Below the pieces are notes generated by a model that did not search any database, was not told the DNA's origin, and saw only the letters and a program-made list of their open reading frames with translations. 64,000 nucleotides of DNA, taken from contig NZ_CP168006.1 in NCBI RefSeq assembly GCF_041521385.1, positions 1,565,464 through 1,629,463 of the forward strand, written 5' to 3'. The position numbers and the translations under genes are program-made. The stretch comes from Alcaligenes faecalis (GTDB lineage Bacteria; Pseudomonadota; Gammaproteobacteria; Burkholderiales; Burkholderiaceae_B). Below, one piece after another: positions 25,129 to 34,288 of the stretch. Each line of letters starts with the position of its first letter. Position 1 is the first letter of the stretch.

Positions 25129-25831
25129 CTTAGCCAATTTGGACGAACACGCTTTTAAAACTCCAGATATGGCAGAGCTGCTGCCTCAACAACGTGCCAC
25201 ACACCCGCCGCGAATCCTGCTTTTCTACGGCTCCTTAAGGGAACGCTCCTATAGCCGACTGTTGACGCAAGAAGCAGCGCGACTGCTGGAAGCAATGGGT
25301 GCCGAAACCAAAACTTTTGACCCACACGAGCTGCCTTTGCCCGATGGCGCAACGGATGAGCATCCCAAAGTGCAGGAACTGCGTCAATGTGTACAGTGGG
25401 CCGAAGGCATGGTCTGGACCTCGCCCGAACGGCACGGTGCCATGAGCAGTGTCCTGAAAGCACAAATTGACTGGATTCCGTTAAGCATCGGCTCCGTGCG
25501 TCCGACGCAAGGCAAAACACTGGCCGTCATGCAAGTCTCCGGCGGCTCCCAGTCCTTTAACGCCTTGAACCAGATGCGCGTCCTGGGCCGCTGGATGCGC
25601 CTGATCACCATCCCCAACCAGTCCTCCGTTGCCAAGGCTTTTTTGGAGTTTGACGAAGCAGGCCGTATGAAACCCTCCCCCTACTACGATCGGGTGGTCG
25701 ATGTCATGGAGGAGCTGGTCAAGTTCACCTTGCTGACGCGCGACTGTGCGGATTATCTGGTCGATAGATACAGCGAGCGCAAGGAGACAGCACAGGAGTT
25801 ATCAGCGCGGGTACAACAGCGCAGCATCTAG
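25097..25831 (+). CDS. arsH: Organoarsenical oxidase ArsH (NADPH-dependent FMN reductase)
   Basis: A 244-residue flavodoxin-like protein. The core begins [30 protein letters not shown], the ArsH signature with the FMN phosphate loop GSLRERSYS; later [26 protein letters not shown] and [21 protein letters not shown] are also diagnostic. ArsH oxidises trivalent methyl- and aryl-arsenicals to less toxic pentavalent forms. Start is uncertain: ATG 25097 overlaps arsC by 32 bp; TTG 25115 has AAAGGA seven bases upstream and may be used. Either way it is coupled to arsC as the last gene of the ars operon. Confidence 0.92.
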   Translation: MKKDKELSQPDLANLDEHAFKTPDMAELLPQQRATHPPRILLFYGSLRERSYSRLLTQEAARLLEAMGAETKTFDPHELPLPDGATDEHPKVQELRQCVQWAEGMVWTSPERHGAMSSVLKAQIDWIPLSIGSVRPTQGKTLAVMQVSGGSQSFNALNQMRVLGRWMRLITIPNQSSVAKAFLEFDEAGRMKPSPYYDRVVDVMEELVKFTLLTRDCADYLVDRYSERKETAQELSARVQQRSI

Positions 25832-25978
25832 CCTCCGATCAGAGCGGGAAAAACGCAAGGCCTGCCTGCTTTTACAATACACAGCAGCCGTACAAGCACT
25901 TCTGCGCTTGCGGCTGCTTGACGCCCTGCCTCACACTCGCATCAGATTCCCTTCATCTTTCCCTGCCAGGCTGTGCAC

Positions 25979-26647
25979 ATGCGTATTCTCTTAATCGAAG
26001 ATGACCCCTCGCTGGGCAGTTCCTTGCAGTCCTGGCTACATATGGACGGCTATGCGGTGGACTGGTTACAACGCGGCGATCAAGTTGCCACGGCCTTGGC
26101 AACCCATACCTATCAATGCATCTTGCTGGATCGGGGCCTGCCCGGCCTGGACGGCGATGCCATTCTGCGTCGCTTGCGAGGAGCCGGCAGCCCCCATGCC
26201 CAGGTTCCAGTCATTGTGATCACCGCCCGCGATACCTTGTCAGACCGAGTGCAGGGCCTGGATCTGGGGGCAGACGACTATCTGATCAAGCCGTTTGACC
26301 TGGAAGAACTATCCGCACGAGTACGTGCGACCTTACGCCGCAGCGCCGCCCAAGCTACCCCCGAATGGCGTCACGGCCCCGTCGCCATTGACCCGACAGC
26401 CAAACGTGTCACCTTGAACGACAAGCCCGTGGCCGTAACAGCACGCGAGTTCGCTGTTCTACAGGCCTTGATGCACCATCCCACCCATATTTTGAGTCGT
26501 GCCCAGCTTGAAGAGGCCCTGTATGGCTGGAGTGAAGAAGTGGAAAGCAACGCTATCGAAGTCCACATCTACAATCTGCGCAAAAAACTGGGCAGTGACT
26601 TCATCGTCACCGTACGTAATCAAGGCTACGTTCTGGCACCCGCATGA
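25979..26647 (+). CDS. OmpR-family response regulator (QseB/PmrA-like)
   Basis: A 222-residue response regulator from ATG 25979. The receiver domain (about 1-115) has the acidic pair in LLIEDD, the phosphoacceptor Asp in CILLDRGLPGLDGD, the Thr in VIVITAR and the Lys in DDYLIKPFD. A winged-helix OmpR/PhoB output domain follows (about 130-220; TAREFAVLQALMHHP, EVHIYNLRKKLGSDFIVTVRNQGYVL). It overlaps the kinase gene by 4 bases (ATGA), and a YgiW-like gene follows the kinase, as in the enterobacterial ygiW-qseBC locus. Signal and targets here are unknown. Confidence 0.92.
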   Translation: MRILLIEDDPSLGSSLQSWLHMDGYAVDWLQRGDQVATALATHTYQCILLDRGLPGLDGDAILRRLRGAGSPHAQVPVIVITARDTLSDRVQGLDLGADDYLIKPFDLEELSARVRATLRRSAAQATPEWRHGPVAIDPTAKRVTLNDKPVAVTAREFAVLQALMHHPTHILSRAQLEEALYGWSEEVESNAIEVHIYNLRKKLGSDFIVTVRNQGYVLAPA

Positions 26648-28044
26648 AAAATCTACTGCAGAAATTGACGCACATCCGCTCCAGACTCAGCTCTTCGGCA
26701 TCACGCCCGCAAGGCTGGTCCCTACGGCGTCGTCTGCTGCTGACCGTCATGGGAACCAGTATTGGCCTGTGGCTGGTCAGCCTTTCCATTGTGGTCAGTG
26801 TCGCTTGGCATGCGACGGGTGAGGTTCTTGATGACGCACTGGAAGAAGGGGCTCGTCTGGTACTGATGCTGGACCCGCAGGAGGCTGCGCCCGGAACCAA
26901 TACGACGGGCACGCGCCTGAACCGTGACGAGGCGCTCAAACTGCGCATGTACTACCAGCTAGTCGCGGCAGATGGCCGCATACTGCTGCGCGGCGACGAC
27001 ACCCCTAAAATGGCTTTTCTCCCTCAGGCAAACCGCAAGCAAATCACCACTGTTTGGGTTGATGAGGAACTCTGGCGGGTTTACGTCCGTCCTGGAGCAG
27101 GCGGGGTCACAGCCCAAGTCGCGCAGCCTATGGAAGAACGTCTGGAACTACTGGAAGATATGGCCGAAAACCTGGTTTGGCCCGCAGTGGGGCTGCTGGC
27201 GCTGCTGGGTCTATCAAGCTGGTTCTTGATCCGACGCCTGATGCATCCTTTGGAGGACACGGCCAAACGCATCAAGGCCAAATCACCCGATGACCTCACG
27301 CCCGTGCAAGGTGACAATCCGCCTCGTGAACTGCAGGCCATGCTCGATGCACTCAACACCTTGATGGCACGTCTATCCACCGCACTGGACAGTGAGCGGC
27401 GCTTTACATCCGATGCCGCACACGAGCTGCGCACCCCTCTGGCCGGGCTACGGATGCGCGTTCAATTGATTGAGCGCGAGCTGCAACTACCTGATGCCCA
27501 TCTACAGCAATTACGCGCTGATCTGGATCGCTGCACCGCCCTGGTAGAAAGCCTGCTCGCCCTGACAAGGCTGGAGCCACAGGCAGAGCCTCTTAAGCGT
27601 GAAACGGTAGACCTGAATCAGATCCTGGACAGCCTTAGCCCATCCCTGCCTTCGCTATCCGTGAACATAGAAAGAGCCTTGACTGTCACAAACGTACAGG
27701 CCGCGCCAGTATTGTTAAGCAGCGCACTACGCAATCTGATTGGCAATGCCATTCGCTACGGCGGCACGGACGTGCGGGTACGAGTCGAAACGACACGCAG
27801 ACATGATGGCGGTGTACGCCTTGCGGTCCGGGACAACGGACCTGGCGTTCCCGTGGAACAGCGACCCAGACTGGGAGAGCGATTCTTTCGCGTACTGGGC
27901 ACGGGCCAAGCGGGGAACGGCCTGGGTTTGTCTATCGTGGCCCGCATCGCAGCCTTGCACCATGCCACGCTGTCCTTTGAAGATGGACTGGACGGCCAGG
28001 GTCTGAGCGTCGTCCTGGATTTCCCACCCAGTCAAGCGTCTTAA
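26644..28044 (+). CDS. Sensor histidine kinase (QseC/PmrB-like)
   Basis: A 466-residue inner-membrane kinase. Transmembrane helices at about 32-55 and 175-195 flank a periplasmic sensor loop of about 120 residues; a HAMP-like linker follows (LIRRLMHPLEDTAKRIKAKSPDDL), then the HisKA motif FTSDAAHELRTPLAGLRMRV with the phosphoacceptor His, and the ATPase boxes LRNLIGNAIRYGG (N), AVRDNGPGVP (G1) and GNGLGLSIVARIAALH (G2). Its start overlaps the regulator stop, so it is the cognate partner. The locus order resembles qseBC with ygiW; the ligand is not evident. Confidence 0.92.
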   Translation: MKNLLQKLTHIRSRLSSSASRPQGWSLRRRLLLTVMGTSIGLWLVSLSIVVSVAWHATGEVLDDALEEGARLVLMLDPQEAAPGTNTTGTRLNRDEALKLRMYYQLVAADGRILLRGDDTPKMAFLPQANRKQITTVWVDEELWRVYVRPGAGGVTAQVAQPMEERLELLEDMAENLVWPAVGLLALLGLSSWFLIRRLMHPLEDTAKRIKAKSPDDLTPVQGDNPPRELQAMLDALNTLMARLSTALDSERRFTSDAAHELRTPLAGLRMRVQLIERELQLPDAHLQQLRADLDRCTALVESLLALTRLEPQAEPLKRETVDLNQILDSLSPSLPSLSVNIERALTVTNVQAAPVLLSSALRNLIGNAIRYGGTDVRVRVETTRRHDGGVRLAVRDNGPGVPVEQRPRLGERFFRVLGTGQAGNGLGLSIVARIAALHHATLSFEDGLDGQGLSVVLDFPPSQAS

Positions 28045-28132
28045 GATTGCCTTCAGGTTCGGGGGGTCTAATAAAACCATTCCGCAATCGGCGGAACCTT
28101 GACCCGATAACCCGATACAGGAAACCCCAATC

Positions 28133-28540
28133 ATGCGATTCACTTTACCCACCCTGGCCGCCATCCTTGCCCTGAGCACCACCGCTGCTATCGCACAACC
28201 CGCCAGCTACACAGGCCCGAGCAATGCCCCAAAAACCGCCACGGCCACAGGCTCCTATTCAGGCCCTAACAATGTGCCACTCATGACCGTCAAACAGCTC
28301 CTGGAAACTGGCCGCGACGACCAAATCGCACGCTTACAAGGCCGTCTGGTTTCGTTTGAGGGCGATGAACACTACATCTTTGAAGATGCCACCGGCCGTA
28401 TCACCGTAGAGATCGACAACGAGGACTTCCCGGCTGGCCAGACCATCAGTGCTGAGCAGACAGTGGAACTGACCGGAGAATTCGACAAAGGCCTGCGCAA
28501 GACAGAATTTGAAGTCGAGCGCCTGAGCCTGGTTCCTTAA
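28133..28540 (+). CDS. YgiW/YdeI-family periplasmic OB-fold stress protein
   Basis: A 135-residue secreted protein with a signal peptide (about 1-21, cleavage after AIA). The mature domain is of the BOF/YgiW type: VKQLLETGRDDQIARLQGRLVSFEGDEHYIFEDATGRITVEIDNEDF. In enterobacteria ygiW lies next to qseBC and family members help survive peroxide, cationic peptides and other stresses. It follows the kinase by 88 bp and is ended by a strong terminator, so it may be a target of this two-component system. Confidence 0.88.
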   Translation: MRFTLPTLAAILALSTTAAIAQPASYTGPSNAPKTATATGSYSGPNNVPLMTVKQLLETGRDDQIARLQGRLVSFEGDEHYIFEDATGRITVEIDNEDFPAGQTISAEQTVELTGEFDKGLRKTEFEVERLSLVP

Positions 28541-28592
28541 GCAAGGTCTGTGTGACAACGCATCTCCAGAACACAAAGACACCACTGACAAT

Positions 28593-28627
28593 AAAAAACC
28601 CGCCCAGCTTGCGCTGGGCGGGTTTTT
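28593..28627. terminator. Bidirectional rho-independent terminator
   Basis: Fifteen-base perfect arms (aaaaacccgcccagc and gctgggcgggttttt) around a ttgc loop. The A-run/T-run flanks serve both the ygiW-like gene on the plus strand and tRNA-Ser on the minus strand. Confidence 0.95.
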
Positions 28628-28639
28628 ATATTGAATTCT

Positions 28640-28730
28640 TGGCGGACAGAGGGGGATTCGAACCCCCGATACGCTATAAACGTATACACGCTTTCCAGGC
28701 GTGCGCCTTCAACCACTCGGCCACCTGTCC
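28640..28730 (-). tRNA. tRNA-Ser (anticodon GGA)
   Basis: The minus strand folds as a class II tRNA: acceptor 5' GGACAGG pairing with the 3' UCUGUCC (one G-U pair), discriminator G, an encoded CCA at 28640-28642, a D-arm GGCCGAGUGGUUGAAGGC, an anticodon loop CUGGAAA giving GGA (reads UCC/UCU serine codons), a long variable arm and a T-arm GGGGGUUCGAAUCCCCC. About 91 nt including CCA. Confidence 0.97.
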
Positions 28731-29083
28731 TATTTGTTTTTTTTGGCCAAGCAATTTGAAGCTGCTAATGCCAAGTCCATAATAATAGCAGCACTTATCC
28801 TTGTAACGCAAGTGCTCAAATTTTTTTGAGCTAATAGCTGTTGGTGGCTGCTGATCCGCCTGGTATCAACGTATCTTGTGTTCCAACTCTTGAGCTGCTT
28901 TCAGGTGATTAGTGATGCTGTTCGGCTGGCCGAATCAAATAGCCATCGGCGCTTATTTCAAGGCCACAATCAAGGTGAAAACAGGAAGCGGCAAGGCTGT
29001 AGACTCACACCCACAGGCTTGGAACATGCTCTGACAAATATCTTACCTGCATGCTGGGCCAAACAGCAAAATGCAAAACAGGT
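28731..29083. other. 353-bp intergenic region upstream of tRNA-Ser
   Basis: Holds the probable tRNA promoter (28782-28811) and a small AT-rich hairpin (gctcaa/ttgagc near 28814-28831). The rest, up to the ribD stop, shows no convincing ORF, repeat or mobile-element remnant. Confidence 0.5.
28782..28811 (-). promoter_or_regulatory. Sigma-70 promoter candidate for tRNA-Ser
   Basis: On the minus strand a -35-like TTGCGT (28811-28806) and a -10-like TATTAT (28787-28782) are separated by 18 bases, placing the start about 45 bases before the mature tRNA 5' end. Confidence 0.45.
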
Positions 29084-30232
29084 TTATTCCGGATCCGGCG
29101 GATACGCCCCACCGACGGCTCGCAGCAAGGCTTCCCAATGATCGCGCTGACGAGCCAGAACGCGCAGGTCGGCACCCAGCAAGCGCACATCAGTAAACTC
29201 GAACGGCTCTACGTCGTCCAGCCCAGCCAGCTCGGTAATATCGGCCACGCCTCGTCCCTGCCCCAGGATCTTGGGGGCCAGGTACATCAATAACTGGTCG
29301 ACTACACCCGCATCAATCAAGGCACCAGAAAGACGAGCACCCGCTTCGGCATGGACTTCATTGATCTGTTGATCGGTCATCCAGTCCAGAACGGCGCGCA
29401 CATCCACCTGACCTTCGTGCAAAGGCATGGGAATGACCTGTGCATTGCGATCTGCCAACTCGGCTTCGCGTTCGGGGTCACGACGATGGCTGAATACCCA
29501 GCAAGGCGTGCCATCCAGCAAGGCAGCGTTGGAAGTCAGGCGTAAATGCGTGTCCAGCACGGCTTTGATGGGGGGACGTGGCGTGGACACCGCCCGCACA
29601 TTCATCAAGGGGTTGTCCGCGTTAACCGTACCTATGCCCGTCAATACAACACAACTGCGGGCGCGCCAGTGGTGACCATCGTCGCGAGCCTGCGGCCCGG
29701 TAATCCATTGAGAGCGACCATCGGGCAAGGCGCTGCGGCCATCCAGCGAGGCGGCCATTTTCATCCACAACCAGGGGCGTCCACGCGTCATGCGGGCAAA
29801 GAAACCAGCATTGATCGCCAGCGCCTGCTCTACACACAAAGGGCCATCTACGGTGATACCCGCCTGACGCAGGCGCGAAACGCCATTACCTGCCACCAGT
29901 GGGTTAGGGTCGTACATAGAAAAGACAACACGCCCAGCACCTGCTTTGATCAGGGCGTCGGCACAAGGAGGGGTTCGCCCGTGGTGACTGCAAGGCTCCA
30001 GGGTGACGTAGAAGGTCGCACCGGCCACGCTGACGCCGCGCTCTTTGGCTTGGCGCAAGGCCATCACTTCTGCGTGAGGCCCACCCGCTTGCTGCGTGGA
30101 ACCGGAAGCCAGCAATTGGCCATCGCGCACGATCAGGCAGGCGACTCGTGGATTGGGAGCACTGATATACAGGGATTTTTCGGCCTGCTCCAGGGCTTGC
30201 CGCATCCAGATGACGTCTTCTTGCTCGACCAT
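29084..30232 (-). CDS. ribD: Bifunctional riboflavin biosynthesis deaminase/reductase
   Basis: A 382-residue fusion catalysing two early steps of riboflavin synthesis: deamination of 2,5-diamino-6-ribosylamino-pyrimidinone phosphate, then NADPH reduction of the ribosyl chain. The N-terminal deaminase (about 1-145) has the zinc motifs GGPHAEVMAL and EPCSHHGRTPPCADAL; the C-terminal reductase (about 155-370) has RPWLWMKMAASLDGRSAL, SQWITGPQARDDGHHWRA and VHAEAGARLSGALI. The gene lies 4 bp after nrdR; the ribD-nrdR-glyA block is a common beta-proteobacterial arrangement. Confidence 0.95.
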   Translation of the reverse strand: MVEQEDVIWMRQALEQAEKSLYISAPNPRVACLIVRDGQLLASGSTQQAGGPHAEVMALRQAKERGVSVAGATFYVTLEPCSHHGRTPPCADALIKAGAGRVVFSMYDPNPLVAGNGVSRLRQAGITVDGPLCVEQALAINAGFFARMTRGRPWLWMKMAASLDGRSALPDGRSQWITGPQARDDGHHWRARSCVVLTGIGTVNADNPLMNVRAVSTPRPPIKAVLDTHLRLTSNAALLDGTPCWVFSHRRDPEREAELADRNAQVIPMPLHEGQVDVRAVLDWMTDQQINEVHAEAGARLSGALIDAGVVDQLLMYLAPKILGQGRGVADITELAGLDDVEPFEFTDVRLLGADLRVLARQRDHWEALLRAVGGAYPPDPE

Positions 30233-30236
30233 CGCC

Positions 30237-30698
30237 TTAGCCGCGATCGGGATCGTTCATTTCGTCGATCGCCTGTACAAACTCGCGGATGTCCTTGAAG
30301 CTCTTGTAGACCGAGGCAAAGCGCACATAGGCTACCTGGTCCAGTTGCTTGAGCTCGGCCATGACCAGTTCGCCTATGGTTTCAGAGGAGACTTCGCGCT
30401 CGCCAGTCAGTTGAAGTTTCTCTTCGATGCGCTGCACAGCGGCATCGACCTGAGCCATGGGGATGGAACGCTTGCGCAGCGCAACGCCCATGCTCGTCCG
30501 CAAACGCGCGGGATCAAAATCCATACGAGTGCCATTGCGCTTGGCCACAACAGGCAGGCTCAGCTCGGCACGCTCGTAAGTCGTGAAGCGCCGTTCACAG
30601 GCCGAGCATTTACGACGTCGCCGTATGGCGTCGCCTTCTTCGGTGATTCGAGAGTCGATCACCTGGGTATCGGCATGGTGGCAGAACGGACACTTCAT
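30237..30698 (-). CDS. nrdR: Transcriptional repressor NrdR
   Basis: A 153-residue protein. An N-terminal zinc ribbon is formed by [11 protein letters not shown] and [13 protein letters not shown]; an ATP-cone domain follows (about 49-139, [21 protein letters not shown]). NrdR represses ribonucleotide reductase genes, sensing ATP/dATP through the cone. It lies between glyA and ribD on the same strand, with a hairpin in the 36-bp gap after glyA. Confidence 0.96.
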   Translation of the reverse strand: MKCPFCHHADTQVIDSRITEEGDAIRRRRKCSACERRFTTYERAELSLPVVAKRNGTRMDFDPARLRTSMGVALRKRSIPMAQVDAAVQRIEEKLQLTGEREVSSETIGELVMAELKQLDQVAYVRFASVYKSFKDIREFVQAIDEMNDPDRG

Positions 30699-30700
30699 TC

Positions 30701-30724
30701 AAAATCGCGGGCCTTGCGGCCCGC
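30701..30724 (-). terminator. Hairpin between glyA and nrdR
   Basis: Seven-base GC arms (gcgggcc/ggcccgc) with a ttgc loop, followed on the minus strand by a short T4 run (gattttg). It may partly terminate glyA transcription ahead of nrdR-ribD. Confidence 0.5.
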
Positions 30725-30734
30725 TCCGGCTGGA

Positions 30735-31985
30735 TTACTTAGAGGAGTAAACGGGCAACTTGGCAGTCAGCTCGTGTACACGGCGACGAACATCCGCCAA
30801 AACGGCTTCGTCGTGAGGGTTGTCCAGTACATCAGCAATCAGATGCGCCGTCAATTCCGCTTCGGCTTCCTTGAAACCGCGAGTGGTCATGGCAGGTGTA
30901 CCCAAACGCACACCGCTGGTGACAAATGGCTTTTCAGGATCGTTAGGAATGGCGTTCTTGTTGACCGTGATGTGAGCCTTGCCCAGTGCTTCTTCAGCGA
31001 CTTTACCCGTGATGCCCTTGGGACGCAGGTCCACCAGCATGACATGACTTTCAGTGCGACCGGACACGATACGCAGACCACGCTCGACCAGGGTACGCGC
31101 CAGAACGTCAGCGTTTTTCACAACCTGGGCAGCGTAGGTCTTGAACTCGGGAGCCAGGGCTTCCTTGAATGCCACCGCCTTGCCAGCGATCACGTGGATC
31201 AGTGGGCCGCCTTGAATGCCGGGGAAAATAGCCGAATTGACGGCTTTTTCGTGCTCGGCCTTCATCATGATGACGCCACCACGGGGACCGCGCAGGGACT
31301 TGTGAGTCGTAGAGGTCACGAAGTCCGCGTAAGGCACGGGGTTGGGGTAAGCACCACCAGCAACCAGACCAGCGTAGTGAGCAATGTCGATCATCAGCAA
31401 GGCGCCATTTTCATGAGCGATACGGGCCATGCGTTCAAAGTCGATGCGCAGGGCGTAAGCCGATGCACCACCCACGATCAGCTTGGGCTTGTGCTCTTTG
31501 GCCAGGCGCTCCAGCTCGTCGTAGTCCAGCTCTTCGTTCTCGTCCAGACCGTAGGACACGAAGTTGTACAGCTTGCCCGATGCGTTCACGGGGGAACCGT
31601 GGGTCAAGTGACCGCCTTCGGCCAGGCTCATGCCCAGAACGGTGTCACCGGGTTTGAGCACAGCCATGTACACGCCCTGGTTGGCTTGCGAACCAGAGTT
31701 GGGCTGCACGTTGGCAGCTTCAGCTCCGAACAGCTCTTTCAGACGGTCAATAGCCAATTGCTCGACCACGTCCACGAACTCGCAGCCACCGTAATAACGC
31801 TTGCCAGGATAACCTTCCGCGTATTTGTTGGTCAGTTGTGTGCCCTGGGCCTGCATCACGGCGGGGCTGGTGTAGTTTTCCGAGGCGATCAGCTCGATGT
31901 GCTGCTCCTGGCGCACATCTTCGCTTTGGATCGCAGCCCAAAGATCGGGATCAACTTTGTCAAGAGTCGCAGAACGGTCAAACAT
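30735..31985 (-). CDS. glyA: Serine hydroxymethyltransferase
   Basis: A 416-residue PLP enzyme that interconverts serine and glycine with tetrahydrofolate, the main source of one-carbon units. Diagnostic stretches are [37 protein letters not shown] and [20 protein letters not shown], where the Lys binds PLP. ATG 31985 is chosen because an AGGA sits 7 bases upstream and homologues begin MFDRS; a longer frame from 32015 would add ten unlikely residues. Confidence 0.97.
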   Translation of the reverse strand: MFDRSATLDKVDPDLWAAIQSEDVRQEQHIELIASENYTSPAVMQAQGTQLTNKYAEGYPGKRYYGGCEFVDVVEQLAIDRLKELFGAEAANVQPNSGSQANQGVYMAVLKPGDTVLGMSLAEGGHLTHGSPVNASGKLYNFVSYGLDENEELDYDELERLAKEHKPKLIVGGASAYALRIDFERMARIAHENGALLMIDIAHYAGLVAGGAYPNPVPYADFVTSTTHKSLRGPRGGVIMMKAEHEKAVNSAIFPGIQGGPLIHVIAGKAVAFKEALAPEFKTYAAQVVKNADVLARTLVERGLRIVSGRTESHVMLVDLRPKGITGKVAEEALGKAHITVNKNAIPNDPEKPFVTSGVRLGTPAMTTRGFKEAEAELTAHLIADVLDNPHDEAVLADVRRRVHELTAKLPVYSSK

Positions 31986-32118
31986 GAGGGTTCCTAAGGA
32001 TAAAGTAGGTAGCAAACTAAGAAAGCAACATTTTAGCGCGGAAGCGCATCAAACCACCGAGACAAACGTCTCCGATGGCAGAAACCCCAAAAAATGCAGA
32101 AATAAGTAAGGCGGCAAC

Positions 32119-32162
32119 GGGCGGACTCAAAAGAACATGAAAAAAACTCAAATAGTCCGCCC
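32119..32162. repeat. Nine-base inverted repeat downstream of YbhB-like gene
   Basis: Perfect arms gggcggact (32119-32127) and agtccgccc (32154-32162) enclose a 26-base A-rich spacer between the YbhB-like gene and glyA. Without a T-tract it is a poor terminator; its role is unclear. Confidence 0.4.
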
Positions 32163-32169
32163 TGGGGAA

Positions 32170-32805
32170 TCAGGATTGCTGAATCAAACGGGGATTCACG
32201 GTGTACACGCCGGTCAAGGATGCACGGCCCAGAATATGACCTTCCATGGCACGCAACACATCCTGACCCGTAAACCGCCCTTCCAAAGGCAGCTCGGCAA
32301 TATCCAGGGCATAGACCGTAAAGACATAGCGGTGCGGCAAGGCATCGTTCCACGGAGGGCACGGACCGTCATAGCCAAAGTAATCACCGTTCATGTCGCG
32401 GTCGCTGGCAAACCAGTTGGTAAAGTCATTCACGCCCTGGCGCGTGTCGTCCAGAGCCAATGGGCCGGCTTTACCGCGTGGCGTGATGCCCTTGGAATAA
32501 GAGCCTTCTGCCAGGCTACGCAGTTCAGGCGAGACATTAATCAAGACCCAATGGAAGAAATCCACCCGTGGCAAATCCGCCGGTACCTCGCGCCCGTCCT
32601 GATTCACATCGTCCGGTTTACTCGGAACATCGGGGTCGTGGCAAATGACCACAAAAGATTGGGTCTGCTCGGGAACATCGGACCATTCCAGATGCGGATT
32701 GGCGTTACCGGCCAAGGCAACTCTCGATTGTGCGTCATAACGGCAAAATGCCAGACGCTCGGGAATCACGCTCTGATCTTGAAAAGAATCACTACGCAGT
32801 TTCAT
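32170..32805 (-). CDS. YbhB/YbcL-family (Raf kinase inhibitor-like) protein
   Basis: A 211-residue protein of the phosphatidylethanolamine-binding protein superfamily. Typical motifs: NPHLEWSDVPEQTQSFVVICHDPDVP with the DPD loop, DFFHWVLINVSPELRSL, and GYDGPCPPWNDALPHRYVFTVYALD, the conserved ligand pocket. Bacterial members are cytosolic or periplasmic and their function is not settled. No signal peptide is seen. ATG 32805 has GGAGGT five bases upstream. It follows tyrS by 19 bp in the same direction and is probably co-transcribed. Confidence 0.9.
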   Translation of the reverse strand: MKLRSDSFQDQSVIPERLAFCRYDAQSRVALAGNANPHLEWSDVPEQTQSFVVICHDPDVPSKPDDVNQDGREVPADLPRVDFFHWVLINVSPELRSLAEGSYSKGITPRGKAGPLALDDTRQGVNDFTNWFASDRDMNGDYFGYDGPCPPWNDALPHRYVFTVYALDIAELPLEGRFTGQDVLRAMEGHILGRASLTGVYTVNPRLIQQS

Positions 32806-32824
32806 TGCAGACCTCCACAATCAA

Positions 32825-34051
32825 TCAGCCGGTCAAAGTGACGCGCGCAAACTTGCGCTTGCCCACTTGCAGCACATAGCTGCCCGGCTCCAGTTGCAAA
32901 CCTTTATCGTCCACACGTTCGCCGTTGATGCGCACGCCGCCCTGCTCCACGTTGCGCTGGGCTTCGCTGCCGGAAGCAACCAAGCCTGCTTCGCGCAAAA
33001 CGCGCAGCAAGGCCAGTTCACCGGCCACGGTTAGCTCGGGCATGTCCTCGGGCATTTCGCCGCGACGGAAACGGGCATCAAACGTCTCCAACGCCTGCTG
33101 GGCCGCTTGGGCGCTGTGGAAACGTGTGACGATTTCCTGTGCCAGCTCCACTTTAACCTCACGTGGGTTACGGCCTTGTTCAATCTGCTTTTGCAGACCG
33201 GCAATGTCCTCCAGACTACGGAAAGACAACAGCTCGAAGTAACGCCACATCAAGGTGTCGGAGATGGACATCAACTTGCCGAACATAGAGTCCGGCGTTT
33301 CACTGATACCAATGTAATTGCCTTTGGACTTGGACATTTTCTCTACGCCGTCCAAACCCACCAGCAATGGCATGGTCAAAATACATTGCTGCTCCTGACC
33401 ATATTCTTTTTGCAATTCACGACCCACCAGCAAATTGAATTTCTGGTCAGTACCGCCCAATTCAATATCGGCTTTCAATTGAACGGAATCGTAGCCCTGC
33501 AATAAGGGGTACAAAAACTCGTGCACCGAAATAGGTTGATTCGCCTTGAAGCGTTTGGTGAAGTCATCACGCTCCATCATGCGGGCCACGGTGTAACGCG
33601 AAGCCAGTTGAATCATGCCGCGTGAACCGAGCTTGTCGCACCACTCCGAGTTATAGCGAACTTCGGTACGGGCCGGGTCCAGAACCAGCGCGGCCTGATC
33701 GTAGTAGGTCTTGGCGTTGGCAATAACCTGCTCAGGCGTCAAAGGCGGGCGAGTCGTGTTGCGGCCGCTGGGATCACCAATGGTCGAGGTGAAGTCGCCA
33801 ATCAGAAAGATGACGGTATGCCCCAAATCCTGCAACTGACGCATCTTGTTGAGCACCACCGTGTGCCCCAAGTGAATGTCGGGAGCCGTAGGGTCCAGAC
33901 CAAGCTTGATTCGCAGCGGCTGCCCTGTTGCATGGCTGCGCGCCAGTTTGCGGGCAAACTCGGATTCGACGAGCAATTCGTCGCAGCCGCGTTTGACGAT
34001 GGCTAAATCAGCCAGAACTTCTGGAGAAAGGGGCTCTGAGGGGGATGACAT
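32825..34051 (-). CDS. tyrS: Tyrosyl-tRNA synthetase
   Basis: A 408-residue class I aminoacyl-tRNA synthetase. The HIGH motif is [13 protein letters not shown] (about 58-70) and the KMSKS loop is [12 protein letters not shown] (about 230-241). The C-terminal S4 RNA-binding domain (about 340-408) reads [38 protein letters not shown]. It charges tRNA-Tyr. It is divergent from the M23 peptidase gene across about 240 bp and lies upstream of the YbhB-like gene. Confidence 0.96.
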   Translation of the reverse strand: MSSPSEPLSPEVLADLAIVKRGCDELLVESEFARKLARSHATGQPLRIKLGLDPTAPDIHLGHTVVLNKMRQLQDLGHTVIFLIGDFTSTIGDPSGRNTTRPPLTPEQVIANAKTYYDQAALVLDPARTEVRYNSEWCDKLGSRGMIQLASRYTVARMMERDDFTKRFKANQPISVHEFLYPLLQGYDSVQLKADIELGGTDQKFNLLVGRELQKEYGQEQQCILTMPLLVGLDGVEKMSKSKGNYIGISETPDSMFGKLMSISDTLMWRYFELLSFRSLEDIAGLQKQIEQGRNPREVKVELAQEIVTRFHSAQAAQQALETFDARFRRGEMPEDMPELTVAGELALLRVLREAGLVASGSEAQRNVEQGGVRINGERVDDKGLQLEPGSYVLQVGKRKFARVTLTG

Positions 34052-34288
34052 AACAAATCTGGTGACAAACTAATGAGTAAAAATGCTCGAAAAATTAAGC
34101 CTAATGCGCTAGGATAGCCTGCTATTGCGAGACGTGCTTAATAAATGAGCAAGGTTTCGTAAACAAACTATTTTATCATTCCCGCGCAGGTCAGATTGCC
34201 AGGGCTGGAATGTTCTGTCCGCCCAGTACAACTGACCTCCGCCAGCCAGGCGGACAGTAAACCGTACATCCAACAAGGTTCTGGTTTT

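Noticed and set aside
28640..29083. tRNA-Ser as an attachment site of an integrated element
   Set aside because: No integrase gene, direct repeat of the tRNA 3' end or foreign genes are seen; ribD follows after non-coding sequence.
30096..31997. 633-codon open frame antisense to ribD, nrdR and glyA
   Set aside because: Covers three well-identified genes on the other strand and shows no protein family features.
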